From: Lentisphaerota bacterium
GTDB taxonomy: Bacteria; Verrucomicrobiota; Lentisphaeria; Victivallales; Victivallaceae
Assembly (NCBI GenBank): GCA_015061865.1
Contig: SUVU01000001.1
Span: 62,001-126,000 of the forward strand
Reading direction: 5' to 3'
DNA length: 64,000 bases
The notes below the pieces were generated by a model. It saw only the letters and a list, made by a program, of their open reading frames with translations. It ran no database searches and was not told the origin of the DNA. Below, one piece after another: positions 16,473 to 26,230 of the stretch (its first letter is position 1; each line of letters starts with the position of its first letter). Both the position numbers and the translations under genes were made by a program.

Positions 16473-17495
16473 ATGAATACACAGTTTTTGGCGGAGATGT
16501 TTTCCGCACACATCGGCATTGACCTCGGTACCGCCAACTGTCTGGTTTTTGTCAGAGATCTCGGCGTCGTGCTTAATGAACCCTCGGTCGTGGCGATCCG
16601 GGTCAATACCAAAGAAGTTCTTGCTGTCGGTGCAGAGGCTAAAGATATGCTGGGCAAAACTCCCGGTAATATTCAGGCGATCCGTCCGATGCGTGAAGGT
16701 GTCATTGCCAATTATGAGATCACTGAAGATATGCTCCGCTACTTCATTCAGCGGGCGATCCGGACCCTGCCGTGGTTCAAACGTCTGCTGCGTCCGCGGG
16801 TGATCATCGCCGTTCCTTCCGGAATCACCGAGGTCGAACACCGTGCGGTCATTGACAGTGCCAAACACGCCGGAGCCGGTGAAGTTCATCTGGTCGAAGA
16901 ACCGATGGCGGCGGCAGTCGGTGTCGGTTTGCCGGTGGTCGATCCTGCCGGCAGTATGATCGTCGATATCGGCGGCGGTACGACTGAGGTGGCGGTGATT
17001 TCACTTGCCGGTATCGTCAGTGCCAAAAGCGTTAAAGTCGGCGGCGATACCCTCGATCAGGCTATCATCAATTACATGAAAAAAGCATACAGTCTCTGGG
17101 TCGGTGAACTCAGCGCCGAACAGATCAAAATCCAGTTGGGCAGCGCCTATCCGGTCAAAGATGACGAACGCATGGACGTTAAAGGTCTGGATTTGATGGC
17201 GAAAGTGCCGAAAACGGTCAGGATCAGTGCTGCCGAGATCCGTGATGCTCTGCATGGACCGATCACCATGATCGTGGAAGCGGTGCGGGCGACATTGGAT
17301 ACCTGTCCGCCGGATTTGGCGGCGGATCTGATCGACCGCGGGATCATGCTTGCCGGCGGCGGTGCGAAACTTGCCGGACTTGACCGGTTGCTGACCGAAG
17401 AGACCGGTTTGCCGGTGTTTGTGTCCGAAGATCCGCTGAATGCTGTGGTGAACGGCACCGGGGAAATGCTTAAAAAAATCCAGAGTTGGTCGTAA
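16473..17495 (+). CDS. mreB: Rod shape-determining actin homologue MreB
   Basis: A 340-residue actin-fold ATPase that forms membrane-bound filaments directing the cell-wall elongation machinery. The nucleotide-binding blocks are present: HIGIDLGTANCLVF (phosphate 1), MIVDIGGGTTEVAVISL (phosphate 2), and GIMLAGGGAKLAGLDRLL (adenosine). The typical membrane-binding and polymer-contact sequences PRVIIAVPSGITEVE and EPMAAAVGVGLPV are also seen. The length is standard. The usual partners mreC and mreD do not follow; instead a DUF2156 gene begins seven bases after the stop. The presence of MreB suggests an elongated cell or at least patterned wall growth. Confidence 0.96.
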   Translation: MNTQFLAEMFSAHIGIDLGTANCLVFVRDLGVVLNEPSVVAIRVNTKEVLAVGAEAKDMLGKTPGNIQAIRPMREGVIANYEITEDMLRYFIQRAIRTLPWFKRLLRPRVIIAVPSGITEVEHRAVIDSAKHAGAGEVHLVEEPMAAAVGVGLPVVDPAGSMIVDIGGGTTEVAVISLAGIVSAKSVKVGGDTLDQAIINYMKKAYSLWVGELSAEQIKIQLGSAYPVKDDERMDVKGLDLMAKVPKTVRISAAEIRDALHGPITMIVEAVRATLDTCPPDLAADLIDRGIMLAGGGAKLAGLDRLLTEETGLPVFVSEDPLNAVVNGTGEMLKKIQSWS

Positions 17496-17502
17496 ATAAA
17501 AT

Positions 17503-18399
17503 ATGAAAATAGATCTTTCCTCTCTGCGTCCGGTGGAGTTGTCCGACCGGGCGCGTTTTGATACCGCACTGAAAAAAATGGGCAGTCAGAGCTGTGAAGC
17601 CTGCTTCCCTAATATTTTTATGTACCGTGAACCGTATGGGTTGGAATTTGTGGAAATTTCCAAACGGCTGGTGGTGTATGAGCGCTCCAGCCGGGTGATC
17701 CATTATCCCATCGGTGCATCGACCGGACCGGAAATGTTGTATAACATCAGTGCCGCATTCGCAGAAGCCGGTTTGACTGACGGCGAAATCTACGACGTGC
17801 CGGAATCGTTTCTGGATGATTATCCGGATTGTGACCAGTATTTTGAACTTGAGTATGATGAGGGGGCGATCGATTATCTTTTCTCCATTGAAAAAATCGC
17901 CTCTTTTACCGGGCCGAAATTGCGTAAAAAACACAATCTGGTCAAACAGTTCCAAGCCAACTGGCCCTATGCCGAAGTGCGTAAAATCACCAAAGAAGAT
18001 ATCCCCGTGGCGGCAAAGCTTGCCAGCGATTTGAATTCCCGTCTGGAGCAGTGCGAGTTTCTGGATGAGGAAGCAGTGGCGCTTCAGAACGCCTGGGAGC
18101 ATTTTGACGAGTTGGGCTTGTCCGGAATTCTGCTGTTTGCCGAACCGGATTACCCGGCGGGGCTCTCGATTTACAGTATGCTGCCGTCGGATACGGTGGA
18201 TGTGCATTTTGAAAAAGCCGACCATGCGGTCAAAGGCGCTTCCCAGACTTTGACCTGGCAGCTGGCGGTCGCATTGCGCGGCAAAGCGAAATTCATGAAC
18301 CGGGAGCAGGACATGAACGAGGAGACGTTGCGCCATGCCAAACGCTCACTGGATCCGGAACGGTTTTTCAAGCGTTACTTCCTCCGGAATTTACAATAG
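17503..18399 (+). CDS. DUF2156 (GNAT-fold) protein
   Basis: A 298-residue cytoplasmic protein of the DUF2156 group, which shares the tandem GNAT-like fold with the catalytic part of phosphatidylglycerol lysyltransferase. Recognisable parts are CFPNIFMYREPYG near residue 35, GPKLRKKHNLVKQF near residue 145, and the C-terminal FMNREQDMNEETLRHAKRSL, which is highly conserved in this family. No membrane domain is attached. Members without one have no settled function; aminoacyl or acyl transfer is the family guess. The gene starts seven bases after mreB and shares its promoter; a terminator follows. Confidence 0.85.
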   Translation: MKIDLSSLRPVELSDRARFDTALKKMGSQSCEACFPNIFMYREPYGLEFVEISKRLVVYERSSRVIHYPIGASTGPEMLYNISAAFAEAGLTDGEIYDVPESFLDDYPDCDQYFELEYDEGAIDYLFSIEKIASFTGPKLRKKHNLVKQFQANWPYAEVRKITKEDIPVAAKLASDLNSRLEQCEFLDEEAVALQNAWEHFDELGLSGILLFAEPDYPAGLSIYSMLPSDTVDVHFEKADHAVKGASQTLTWQLAVALRGKAKFMNREQDMNEETLRHAKRSLDPERFFKRYFLRNLQ

Positions 18400-18422
18400 T
18401 TATCCGAAAGATCATCATTCAT

Positions 18423-18450
18423 CCGCCGCCGGCAAAGCGGCGGTTTTTTT
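18423..18450 (+). terminator. Terminator after the mreB unit
   Basis: Seven-bp GC stem (18423-18429 with 18437-18443), then seven T residues. It lies between the DUF2156 gene and typA. No clear typA promoter is seen after it, so partial read-through may feed typA. Confidence 0.8.
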
Positions 18451-18485
18451 AGTAAAAAATAATTTTTTGAAAGCTGGTAAATCAA

Positions 18486-20297
18486 ATGCGTGACATTAGA
18501 AATATCGCAATTATAGCCCACGTCGACCACGGCAAAACCACATTGGTGGATAAAATTTCCCGTCAGGCCAAACTTTTCCGCGATAATGAGGTGGTAGAGG
18601 AGTGTTTTTTGGACAATAACGACCTGGAGCGTGAACGCGGGATCACGATTTTGTCCAAAAATATCAGTATCCGTTACCGCAATACCAAAATCAACCTGAT
18701 CGACACTCCGGGACACAGTGACTTCGGCGGTCAGGTCGAGAGGGTGTTGAAACTTGCTGACGGTGTGCTGCTGTTGGTCGATGCCGCTGAAGGACCGATG
18801 CCGCAGACCCGGTTTGTGTTGGAAAAAGCGTTGGCTCTGGATTTGCGTCCGGTGGTGGTCATTAATAAACTTGACAAACCTGATGCCCGTCCGCTGGAGA
18901 TCCAGAATAAAGTTTTTGATCTTTTCTGCGAACTGGATGCATCGGACGAACAGTTGGAGTTCCCGACGCTTTTTGCCAGCGGTCGTGACGGCTGGGCGAT
19001 CCGGGATTTGGACGATAAACCGGAATCATTCACCCCGCTGCTGGATGCGATGATCGACATGGTTCCGCCTCCGGCGGAGCGTAAAGGGCCGGTGCAGCTG
19101 CAGGTGGCAACGCTGGATTATTCCACCTTTGTCGGGCGTATCGGTATCGGCAGGGTTTACCGTGGAACGCTGGATTTGAAAAAACCGTTGTCGCTCATCA
19201 AACGTGACGGTACGGTGATGCCGGCGGCAGTGAAACAGCTTTTTACCTTTGAAGGTTTGGGCAGACAGGAAACCGACGTGGTGGAATGTGGTGATTTGTG
19301 TGCGATCGTCGGTATCGGTGATATTGATATTTCAGATACGATTTGCGACGCTGAAAATCCCGAAGCGATGCCGGTTATTGCGATCGACGAGCCGACGTTG
19401 TCCATGACGTTCCGGATCAATGATTCACCGTTTTTCGGACGGGAGGGCAAATTTGTCAGCAGCCGTCAGTTGCGGGAACGGCTTTTCAATGAGACCGAGC
19501 GTGATGTGGCACTGCGGGTGGAGGCTTTAAGTGGTGATGCGTTCAAAGTTTCCGGACGCGGTGTATTGCATCTGGCGATTCTGATTGAAACGATGCGGCG
19601 GGAGGGATATGAATTTTCGGTCGGCAAACCGCAGGTGATCTGCAAAGAGATCGACGGCGTGCAGAATGAGCCGATGGAGCGTCTGACCGTGGATGTCCCC
19701 AATGATTTCGCCGGAAAAATTATCGAAATGGTCGGTTTGCGGCGGGGCGAAATGATCCAGATGGAGGCGCGCGGCAACCGTCAGGTGTTGGATTTCTACA
19801 TCCCGACCCGGGGATTGATCGGTTTCAGAAGCAAAGCGCTAACCGCCAGTCAGGGCGAAGCGATCGTCAACCATATTTTTGACCACTACGAACCGTACCG
19901 GGGGGCGATCCCGGGGCGTGTCAACGGGGTGATGGTCAGTATGGCAGGCGGCAAAGCATTGCCGTTTGCGATCGATGGTCTGCAGCAGCGCGGTGAATTT
20001 TTCATCGAGCCGGGAACGGATGCCTATGAGGGCATGATCGTGGGTGAACATTGCAAAGACGGCGATCTGGTCGTCAACGTTCAGCGGGCAAAGCAGTTGA
20101 CCAATATGCGTGCCGCCGGGAGCGACCGCAATATGAAAATTGCTCCGGCAAGAAAAATGTCTTTGGAACAGGCATTGGAATATATTGAGGACGATGAACT
20201 TGTGGAAGTTACTCCGAAAAATGTCCGGCTGCGCAAAATTCTGCTCACCGAACTGGAACGTCGTCGTCAGCACGTCCGGGAAATGGGATTGAATTAA
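18486..20297 (+). CDS. typA: Ribosome-binding GTPase TypA/BipA
   Basis: A 603-residue translational GTPase. G1 reads [15 protein letters not shown]2 is in RERGITI, G3 is [10 protein letters not shown] and G4 is NKLDKPD. Domains II, III and V follow, and the C-terminal TypA-specific part includes [23 protein letters not shown] and the loop [20 protein letters not shown]. TypA binds ribosomes and assists 50S assembly and growth under stress or cold. The length matches the family exactly. It begins 36 bases after a terminator and is followed by a promoter for thyX. Confidence 0.97.
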   Translation: MRDIRNIAIIAHVDHGKTTLVDKISRQAKLFRDNEVVEECFLDNNDLERERGITILSKNISIRYRNTKINLIDTPGHSDFGGQVERVLKLADGVLLLVDAAEGPMPQTRFVLEKALALDLRPVVVINKLDKPDARPLEIQNKVFDLFCELDASDEQLEFPTLFASGRDGWAIRDLDDKPESFTPLLDAMIDMVPPPAERKGPVQLQVATLDYSTFVGRIGIGRVYRGTLDLKKPLSLIKRDGTVMPAAVKQLFTFEGLGRQETDVVECGDLCAIVGIGDIDISDTICDAENPEAMPVIAIDEPTLSMTFRINDSPFFGREGKFVSSRQLRERLFNETERDVALRVEALSGDAFKVSGRGVLHLAILIETMRREGYEFSVGKPQVICKEIDGVQNEPMERLTVDVPNDFAGKIIEMVGLRRGEMIQMEARGNRQVLDFYIPTRGLIGFRSKALTASQGEAIVNHIFDHYEPYRGAIPGRVNGVMVSMAGGKALPFAIDGLQQRGEFFIEPGTDAYEGMIVGEHCKDGDLVVNVQRAKQLTNMRAAGSDRNMKIAPARKMSLEQALEYIEDDELVEVTPKNVRLRKILLTELERRRQHVREMGLN

Positions 20298-20302
20298 GTT
20301 AT

Positions 20303-20331
20303 TTGCAATGTTGCAGTTTGTGATGTATATT
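20303..20331 (+). promoter_or_regulatory. Promoter of thyX
   Basis: TTGCAA (20303-20308), 17 bases, TATATT (20326-20331), starting five bases after the typA stop codon. Confidence 0.6.
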
Positions 20332-20368
20332 ACACCGTAAACAGTTGCAACAACAGGAGAAAATGGTA

Positions 20369-21064
20369 ATGGAACATTTGAATGTGCCTCCGGTAAATCA
20401 TGTCAAAGTGCTTGACGGTCAGGGATGGGTCGGTTTGATCGACCATCTCGGTACTGAAAGCACCATCGTCAATGCGGCGCGGGTTTCTTTCGGGAAATTG
20501 AAAAGTGAGATGGAGGAGCGCGATGTCAAATTGCTGGAATACCTGATCGCCAATCGCCACACCAGCCCGCTGGAACACATGGTGTTTACGTTCAGTATTC
20601 ATTGTCCGTTGTTTGTGCGCGGTCAGTGGCACCGTCACCGGACGTGGAGTTATAATGAGATCTCCCGTCGTTATACGGAAATCGATATGGAATTTTACAC
20701 TCCGGCAGAGTTGCGCCGTCAGTCGGAAAACAACCGTCAGGCATCGTTCAGCGATCCGGATTTTGACGGCAGTGCATTGGCGCAGGAGATCGGCAAACAT
20801 AATCAGGCCAGTCTGGAACTTTACGAAAAATTGCTGGCATCCGGTGTGTGCCGGGAGCAGGCGCGTGGAGTGCTGCCGCAGAATATGATGGTGACGTTCT
20901 GGGGAACGGTGGATTTGTCCAATTTGCTGCACTTCCTCGAATTGCGTGACAGCGACCACGCCCAGTGGGAGATCAGAGAGTATGCTGTTGCCATTAAAAA
21001 GCTCATCAAGCCGATCATTCCCAACGTGGCGGCGTATTTTGAGGGCAAGGGACAGACGTGGTAA
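20369..21064 (+). CDS. thyX: Flavin-dependent thymidylate synthase
   Basis: A 231-residue enzyme that makes dTMP from dUMP with methylene-tetrahydrofolate, FAD and NADPH. The diagnostic ThyX signature is seen as RHRTWSYNEISRRY, with the preceding TSPLEHMVFTFSIHCPLF segment and the C-terminal region ARGVLPQNMMVTF. The start is uncertain: AGGAG at 20355-20359 lies nine bases before the ATG at 20369, while an ATG at 20363 is too near and a TTG at 20345 lies upstream of the site. The stop overlaps the start of the HAD gene (TAATG). No thyA-type gene is in the window. Confidence 0.95.
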   Translation: MEHLNVPPVNHVKVLDGQGWVGLIDHLGTESTIVNAARVSFGKLKSEMEERDVKLLEYLIANRHTSPLEHMVFTFSIHCPLFVRGQWHRHRTWSYNEISRRYTEIDMEFYTPAELRRQSENNRQASFSDPDFDGSALAQEIGKHNQASLELYEKLLASGVCREQARGVLPQNMMVTFWGTVDLSNLLHFLELRDSDHAQWEIREYAVAIKKLIKPIIPNVAAYFEGKGQTW

Positions 21065-21915
21065 TGCGGCGGTTTATTGATTTCTACACAGCGCATCGGG
21101 ATGATCTTGATGCGCTGATTTTTGATGTGGACGGGACGTTGGTTTCCGGCAGGACATTGATTCCCGAAGCGATGGAATTGCTGGAGAGATTGCGGGAGGA
21201 TAGTTTTCCGTATTTTCTGTTGACCAATGATGCCTGCAACTCCTGCGAGCGCAAAGCGGAAATCATTTCTGCCACCGGATTGCAGATCACCCCGGAGCAG
21301 ATAATTTCATCCGGAAATGCGTTGGAGGAATATATCCGTGTTCACAATCTGGCGGGGAAAAAGTTTTACCAGTGCGGCTGTCTGGGCGAACCCAGTTATG
21401 CTGAAAAGGCCGGTTTGACCGTCACCCGTGACCCGCGCGAAATCGGTGAGTGCGAGGGCGTGGTCATGGGCGAGGGCAAGTATGACTGGTTCAGCGAAGT
21501 CAACGGCTTATTCAATTTTCTGCTCCGCAATCCCGATGCGCCGCTGCTGGTCTCAAATCCGGACAGTTACTGGCCGCACCCCGGCGGTATGGGTGTCGGG
21601 GCCGGCGGGATGTGCCGGTTTATCTGCGGTCTGGTGAAAGAAGCCGGTTTTGACGTCACCCCGACTTATCTGGGCAAACCGTATGCGCCGATATATGAGT
21701 ATGTTTTGAAGCGGCTGCCGGAAATGGTGCCGACCTGTCCGAATCCGGTTCCGGAACGGATCGCCATGATCGGGGATTCGCTGGTATCGGATATTCAGGG
21801 CGGTAACGGTGCCGGGATGCTGACCTGTCTGGTGCTGACCGGGATCACCACCCGGGAATTGGCAGACAACGCTCCATTGCACCGCAAACCCGCAGAGATT
21901 TTTGATACGTTATAA
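21064..21915 (+). CDS. HAD-IIA family hydrolase (NagD-like)
   Basis: A 283-residue haloacid-dehalogenase-fold phosphatase. Motif I is FDVDGTLV near residue 21, motif II is LLTNDACNS near residue 56, and motif IV is IAMIGDSLVSDIQGGNGAG near residue 235. The large C2 cap between motifs II and III marks subclass IIA, which includes NagD and pyridoxal or phosphoglycolate phosphatases. It probably removes phosphate from a small metabolite or nucleotide. The ATG overlaps the thyX stop by one base, so the two genes are coupled; a nucleotide-related substrate is possible but not shown. Confidence 0.87.
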   Translation: MRRFIDFYTAHRDDLDALIFDVDGTLVSGRTLIPEAMELLERLREDSFPYFLLTNDACNSCERKAEIISATGLQITPEQIISSGNALEEYIRVHNLAGKKFYQCGCLGEPSYAEKAGLTVTRDPREIGECEGVVMGEGKYDWFSEVNGLFNFLLRNPDAPLLVSNPDSYWPHPGGMGVGAGGMCRFICGLVKEAGFDVTPTYLGKPYAPIYEYVLKRLPEMVPTCPNPVPERIAMIGDSLVSDIQGGNGAGMLTCLVLTGITTRELADNAPLHRKPAEIFDTL

Positions 21916-22034
21916 AACGCCAAGTGGATGCGGTTTAGGCAGAAACTGTGTGCGGTTACGCTTTTTTACAGGGACTCACGCCGTTCTCCTTGTCCCGGCT
22001 TGACATTGGAGTTTTTTGTATTTTTCTGTTGAAT

Positions 22035-23576
22035 TTATTCTCCCAGTTCCGTTTCACGGAAACTGATCGCTTCAAAAAGATGTTCGTCGCTGATATTGCT
22101 GCTGCCGGCAAGGTCGGCGATGGTGCGGGCGACTTTTAGAATCCTGCTGTAGGCGCGCGGACTGAGTTTGTAACGGTTGATCGCATTGCGGAGCAACGCT
22201 TCGCCGGAGGCTGAAACCTGACAGAATTTCTGCAGCGCTTTTGGTGTCAACTGGCTGTTGTTGAAAAATCCCCATTCAGCGTAACGCTCAAATTGCAGCT
22301 GCCGTGCTTTTATCACCCGTTCCCGGATGACCGCACTGGATTCGCCGTCCGGGGCTTTCAGCAAATCGTTTTCACTCAACTGCCGCACGGGAACCCGCAA
22401 ATCAATACGGTCAAGCAGCGGCCCGGAGATCCGTTTCAAATACCGCCGTTTTTCCTCCGGTTTGCAACGGCAGCCCAGTTCCACTTCGCCTCTGCCGCAG
22501 GGGCAGGGATTCATGGCGGCACAGAGCATGAACCGTGCCGGAAATACACAACTGCCCGATGCCCGGGAGACGGTGACAACCCCCTCTTCCAGCGGCTGGC
22601 GCAGGACTTCCAGTACATTGCGTTTGAATTCCGGCAGCTCATCCAGAAAAAGTACGCCGTTATGCGCCAGACTGATTTCCCCGGGACGGGGGTCTCTGCC
22701 GCCGCCGATAAGTCCGGCATCCGAAATCGTATGGTGCGGTGACCGGAACGGACGGCGGTCGATCAAAGGCATATCTGCCGCCAGCATCCCCAAAACGCTG
22801 TAGATCCGGCTCGTTTCCAATGCTTCTGCCAGCGACAGCGGCGGCAAAATTCCCGGCAGCCGCATTGCCAGCATGGATTTGCCGGTGCCGGGAGAGCCGG
22901 TCAGCAGCGTGTTGTGCGCTCCGGCGGCGGCGATTTCCAGCGCCCGGCGGGCGGCAAACTGACCTTTGACCTCATTAAAGTCACAGTTGATGCCGGATAA
23001 ATCAAATTTTTCCAATTCAGTACGGAACGGCTTTCCCGCGCCACGGTTGACCAGATCAGCCGCCTCTTTCAACGTCGATACCGGAAAGACCGGGATCGCA
23101 TTGCCGCTTGCCAGTGCCGCTTCACGGGCATTGGCCGGCGGCACCAGCAGCGCTGAAACAGTGCGCAAGGCGGCAAGTTTGGCGGCTATCGGCAGCGCAC
23201 CTTTGACCGGGCGCACGGAACCGTCCAATCCGAGTTCACCGATGGCGGCGATCCTGCCCAGACGCTCTTTGTCCAATACTTCGGTGGCGCCCAGGATCCC
23301 CAGCGCAATCCCGAGGTCAAATGCAGCACCCTCTTTACGCAAATCCGCCGGCGCCAGATTGACCACTGTAAATCCGCGCGGCGGGATGAATTGGGAACTG
23401 ACAAACGCTGAATATATCCGGTCACGGCTCTCTTTTACAGCGGTGTCCGGCAGACCGACGATGGAGATCGCACTGTCTTTCATGCTGGTTGATTGCACTC
23501 CGGTGAGATTGACTTCGATCTCGATCGGAAAGGCATCAATACCGATCACGGTAGCAGAAAAGAGCTTGGCGACCAT
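22035..23576 (-). CDS. YifB/ComM-family Mg-chelatase-like AAA ATPase
   Basis: A 513-residue protein. The N-terminal 180 residues form the ChlI-associated domain (start VAKLFSATVIGIDAFPIEIEV with SIVGLPDTAVKESRDR). The AAA core follows: Walker A GSPGTGKSMLA near residue 218 and Walker B VLFLDELPEF near residue 300. The C-terminal lid has RAYSRILKVARTIADL. In the ComM case, studied in naturally transformable bacteria, the ATPase drives branch migration during recombination of incoming DNA. Here it is the last gene of an rsmD / LPS-kinase-like / yifB operon. The length is normal and the nucleotide-binding residues are intact. Confidence 0.93.
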   Translation of the reverse strand: MVAKLFSATVIGIDAFPIEIEVNLTGVQSTSMKDSAISIVGLPDTAVKESRDRIYSAFVSSQFIPPRGFTVVNLAPADLRKEGAAFDLGIALGILGATEVLDKERLGRIAAIGELGLDGSVRPVKGALPIAAKLAALRTVSALLVPPANAREAALASGNAIPVFPVSTLKEAADLVNRGAGKPFRTELEKFDLSGINCDFNEVKGQFAARRALEIAAAGAHNTLLTGSPGTGKSMLAMRLPGILPPLSLAEALETSRIYSVLGMLAADMPLIDRRPFRSPHHTISDAGLIGGGRDPRPGEISLAHNGVLFLDELPEFKRNVLEVLRQPLEEGVVTVSRASGSCVFPARFMLCAAMNPCPCGRGEVELGCRCKPEEKRRYLKRISGPLLDRIDLRVPVRQLSENDLLKAPDGESSAVIRERVIKARQLQFERYAEWGFFNNSQLTPKALQKFCQVSASGEALLRNAINRYKLSPRAYSRILKVARTIADLAGSSNISDEHLFEAISFRETELGE

Positions 23577-23581
23577 AACTG

Positions 23582-24598
23582 TTATTCCTCAAGTATAAAT
23601 GGCTCAACGGCAACTTTTTCCAGCGAGTTGAGCATCGGCACACCCCTGGATTGATGTGCCCAGTCCACCGGAGCCGTGGCGATATCATAGTAACTTGCCC
23701 GATCCATCATCTCAATGGCAGCTTCGCCGCCGGCGTGAATTTTGCCGGCAGGAAGAGCATAAACAGTGTCGGTTTTGGTGTTATATGCCGTGACTTTGCG
23801 GCTGGGGATCTGGATCAGATCCATGAAATATCCGGCAAGAAAGACCGCTTTGCCGCCGGGGATCACCTCTGCGGCGGCGATTTCATCCGGGGTGGCACGG
23901 ACATTGACGAGCAGATCGCCGTCTTTGCGGGTGAATTTGGGGTAGGCGGAGAGAATCTGTTTTCTCCGGCGTTTCCACTCCGCCATCCGGTCTTCGCAGT
24001 CGGCAGAGAGCATTTCCTCATAGAATTCTCCCGGCGCAGAGACTCCGGCTCGTTTGAAAAGTTTCAGCAGGTCTCTTTTTTTCAGCACCCGGCGGAACTC
24101 AGTCAGCGGATAGAATTTAGTCCGGTCGGACATTTTTTTCAGCAGCCATTGCGGCACGCTCCGGACTTTTTTTACATCCACCAGGGCAAAGGAGTTTTCC
24201 ACGGTGTTGTAAAGCAGATTGCCCAAGTGAAAATCCGTGTGCAGAAAACCTTTTGACAGCATGGATTTGACCAGATCTGCGATCGCTTCAAAAAAACTCA
24301 TTTCCGGTACATTGTCACGCAAATAATCATCCACCTGCACACTGTCGGCAAATGATCCGGTCACCAGATAATTACCATTATCGCTTTTGCCGTGAAACAG
24401 ATGGTTGACCACCGGCAGTCCCGCCTGCTGCAGCTTCTCTGCCGCCGTAAATTCTTTGGCAAAACCGTGGCTGCTGCGCCGGTCAAATTTGATGAAATAA
24501 TCACCGGCACGCCGGACTTCACGGATCGGGCTGTTTTTAACAACTTCCGCATCACGGAACATTTTTTCTACAGTTTTTATATCAAAATCAACTCTCAT
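23582..24598 (-). CDS. Lipopolysaccharide-kinase-like (Kdo/WaaP family) protein
   Basis: A 338-residue protein with an RIO/WaaP-type kinase fold in its first 170 residues. The catalytic loop reads FLHTDFHLGNLLYN near residue 118, with the Asp base and the Asn metal ligand, and LVDVKKVRS follows as the DFG-equivalent Asp. A lysine in YFIKFDRR near residue 36 suits the ATP-binding role. This family phosphorylates sugars of the LPS core in Gram-negatives. The remaining C-terminal part (about 170-338) is not recognised. Its start overlaps the rsmD stop (ATGA), so the genes are coupled. Confidence 0.8.
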   Translation of the reverse strand: MRVDFDIKTVEKMFRDAEVVKNSPIREVRRAGDYFIKFDRRSSHGFAKEFTAAEKLQQAGLPVVNHLFHGKSDNGNYLVTGSFADSVQVDDYLRDNVPEMSFFEAIADLVKSMLSKGFLHTDFHLGNLLYNTVENSFALVDVKKVRSVPQWLLKKMSDRTKFYPLTEFRRVLKKRDLLKLFKRAGVSAPGEFYEEMLSADCEDRMAEWKRRRKQILSAYPKFTRKDGDLLVNVRATPDEIAAAEVIPGGKAVFLAGYFMDLIQIPSRKVTAYNTKTDTVYALPAGKIHAGGEAAIEMMDRASYYDIATAPVDWAHQSRGVPMLNSLEKVAVEPFILEE

Positions 24599-25164
24599 TT
24601 TATCGTCCCAAGTAAAAAGAATGTCCCGCCGAACCGGCGGATGGCAATGTCGGTCAATGCCGGATGCTCCATAAATTCTCCCAATGCTCCCGGCGTATCC
24701 GGGATCTCCCAGATCAATCTGCTGCCGCTTAACGCTTTCAGAAACGCATCGTCACTCAGCAGTTGATGAAAATATTGGCCGCTGTCAGCATACGGCGGAT
24801 CGGCAAAGATGATATCCGGGCGATCGCTGATTTTGGCAAGATACCGTTCCGGAAAGAGCGCATCGAATTCCAGAATCAGTTTTTCCGCTGCGGCTCCGGC
24901 GGCGGTGACCCGGCGGCAATTTTCCCGGATGCAGTCAACGTGAGCAGGGTCGTTTTCGACCATGATCACCGCCGCCGCACCCCGGCTGGCGGCTTCCAGA
25001 GCCAATGCCCCGGAGCCGGAAAACAGATCCAGAACCGTTTTGCCGGCAAAGATCCCGATGCTGTCGAACAGCGCTTTGCGCGCCCGGACAGCCGTCGGTC
25101 TGACCGCCGAATCCGGAAGATCGGCAAGTTCAAGATTGCGGGCAGTTCCCGAAATAATATTCAT
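24595..25164 (-). CDS. rsmD: 16S rRNA (guanine(966)-N2)-methyltransferase RsmD
   Basis: A 189-residue Rossmann-fold methyltransferase. It opens MNIISGTARN, then R-P-T-A-V-R-A-R-K-A-L-F (the conserved RPT..RE.LF-like segment), the SAM loop VLDLFSGSGALALEAASRGA near residue 45, and the catalytic IIFADPPYAD block near residue 125. RsmD methylates G966 of 16S rRNA at the P site. The ATG at 25164 is preferred over a GTG five codons upstream because it restores the usual family N-terminus. It is the first gene of its operon with a good promoter upstream. Confidence 0.93.
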   Translation of the reverse strand: MNIISGTARNLELADLPDSAVRPTAVRARKALFDSIGIFAGKTVLDLFSGSGALALEAASRGAAAVIMVENDPAHVDCIRENCRRVTAAGAAAEKLILEFDALFPERYLAKISDRPDIIFADPPYADSGQYFHQLLSDDAFLKALSGSRLIWEIPDTPGALGEFMEHPALTDIAIRRFGGTFFLLGTIK

Positions 25165-25206
25165 CTGAAAAATTACCACCGATTAAATAAAACTATATAC
25201 TATGAT

Positions 25207-25235
25207 AATATAGTTCATTACAGAGGGTATTTCAA
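25207..25235 (-). promoter_or_regulatory. Promoter of the rsmD operon
   Basis: On the minus strand: TTGAAA (25235-25230), 17 bases, TATATT (25212-25207). It is divergent from the prmA promoter 22 bases away. Confidence 0.6.
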
Positions 25236-25256
25236 CGGATGTTCGCCGAAGTTACG

Positions 25257-25284
25257 TTGAAAAAGGCGAAAAAAGTGATATTTT
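25257..25284 (+). promoter_or_regulatory. Promoter of prmA
   Basis: TTGAAA (25257-25262), 16 bases, TATTTT (25279-25284), about 30 bases before the start codon. Confidence 0.5.
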
Positions 25285-25314
25285 ATATGGTGATGGGATG
25301 TTTAACCTGAAAAT

Positions 25315-26217
25315 ATGGAGATTTACTGCGTTATGAATGAATTGCTTTTTTGTATCCCGCTGGAGGATCCGTCCGGCGAATTTGAAAATGCCGCCGAGCT
25401 GCTGAATGCTCTGGAATTGGAGTTCAGCAGTTATTTTGACCGGGAAAATTGCAGTGTGAAGCATACCGTTTACACCCTTGATGCCGAATCCGCTGCCGGG
25501 GTGCGGGAGCGTTTGACTGAAGTGCTGCCGATGTGGCGTGAAATCGGTGTGGACTTGAAAATGGGTGAAATTTTTGAACTGCACAAATCCGAGTGGGCTG
25601 AAGCGTGGAAAAAATATTTCAAACCGGTGGAAATTTCTGAAAAACTGCTGGTGCGCCCCTCGTGGCTCAACGATCCGCCGCGGCCCGGACAGAAAGTTCT
25701 GGAAATCAATCCGGGAATGAGTTTCGGTACCGGTCAGCATGCCACGACTTTATTCTGTCTGAAGCAGATCGATAAACTTGCCGCAGCAGGCAAAAGTCTG
25801 CTTGATGCCGGGTGCGGTTCGGGTATTCTGGCGATCGCCGGGGCGTTGCTCGGTTATGGGGTGATCGATGCCTTTGATTTTGACCCGGAAGCGGTGGAAG
25901 TAGCCAAAGAAAACATCGCATTGAACAACTGTTCTGATGCGATCGCTCCGGAAACCGGAAACGCGGCGGATTGGCAGGGACGCCCGGAAAAATACGATGT
26001 GGTCTGTGCCAATATTCTCGGGCATTTGCTGATTTCTTTCCGCTTCAATATTGTCAGTTGGGTCGCTCCGGGCGGCAGTCTGGTGCTGGCGGGGATCCTG
26101 GAAAGGGATTTTGACAAAGTCAGCGCATCTTACGCTGAATTGGGCATGGTTGAGGTCGAGCGTTTCACCGACCGGGAATGGACGGGGGGCGTATTCCGCT
26201 TCGCAAATACAAAATAA
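25315..26217 (+). CDS. prmA: Ribosomal protein L11 methyltransferase
   Basis: A 300-residue class I methyltransferase that methylates lysines and the N-terminus of ribosomal protein L11. After an N-terminal substrate-recognition domain, the signature NPGMSFGTGQHATTLFCL appears near residue 137, then the SAM loop LLDAGCGSGILAIAG near residue 162 and the catalytic-site ANILGHLLI near residue 227. The length is typical. The start at 25315 has no strong ribosome site; a Met at 25333 is an alternative. It is divergent from rsmD, so two ribosome-modifying methyltransferases share one promoter region. Confidence 0.93.
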   Translation: MEIYCVMNELLFCIPLEDPSGEFENAAELLNALELEFSSYFDRENCSVKHTVYTLDAESAAGVRERLTEVLPMWREIGVDLKMGEIFELHKSEWAEAWKKYFKPVEISEKLLVRPSWLNDPPRPGQKVLEINPGMSFGTGQHATTLFCLKQIDKLAAAGKSLLDAGCGSGILAIAGALLGYGVIDAFDFDPEAVEVAKENIALNNCSDAIAPETGNAADWQGRPEKYDVVCANILGHLLISFRFNIVSWVAPGGSLVLAGILERDFDKVSASYAELGMVEVERFTDREWTGGVFRFANTK

Positions 26218-26230
26218 TTTCTGTAAAAAG

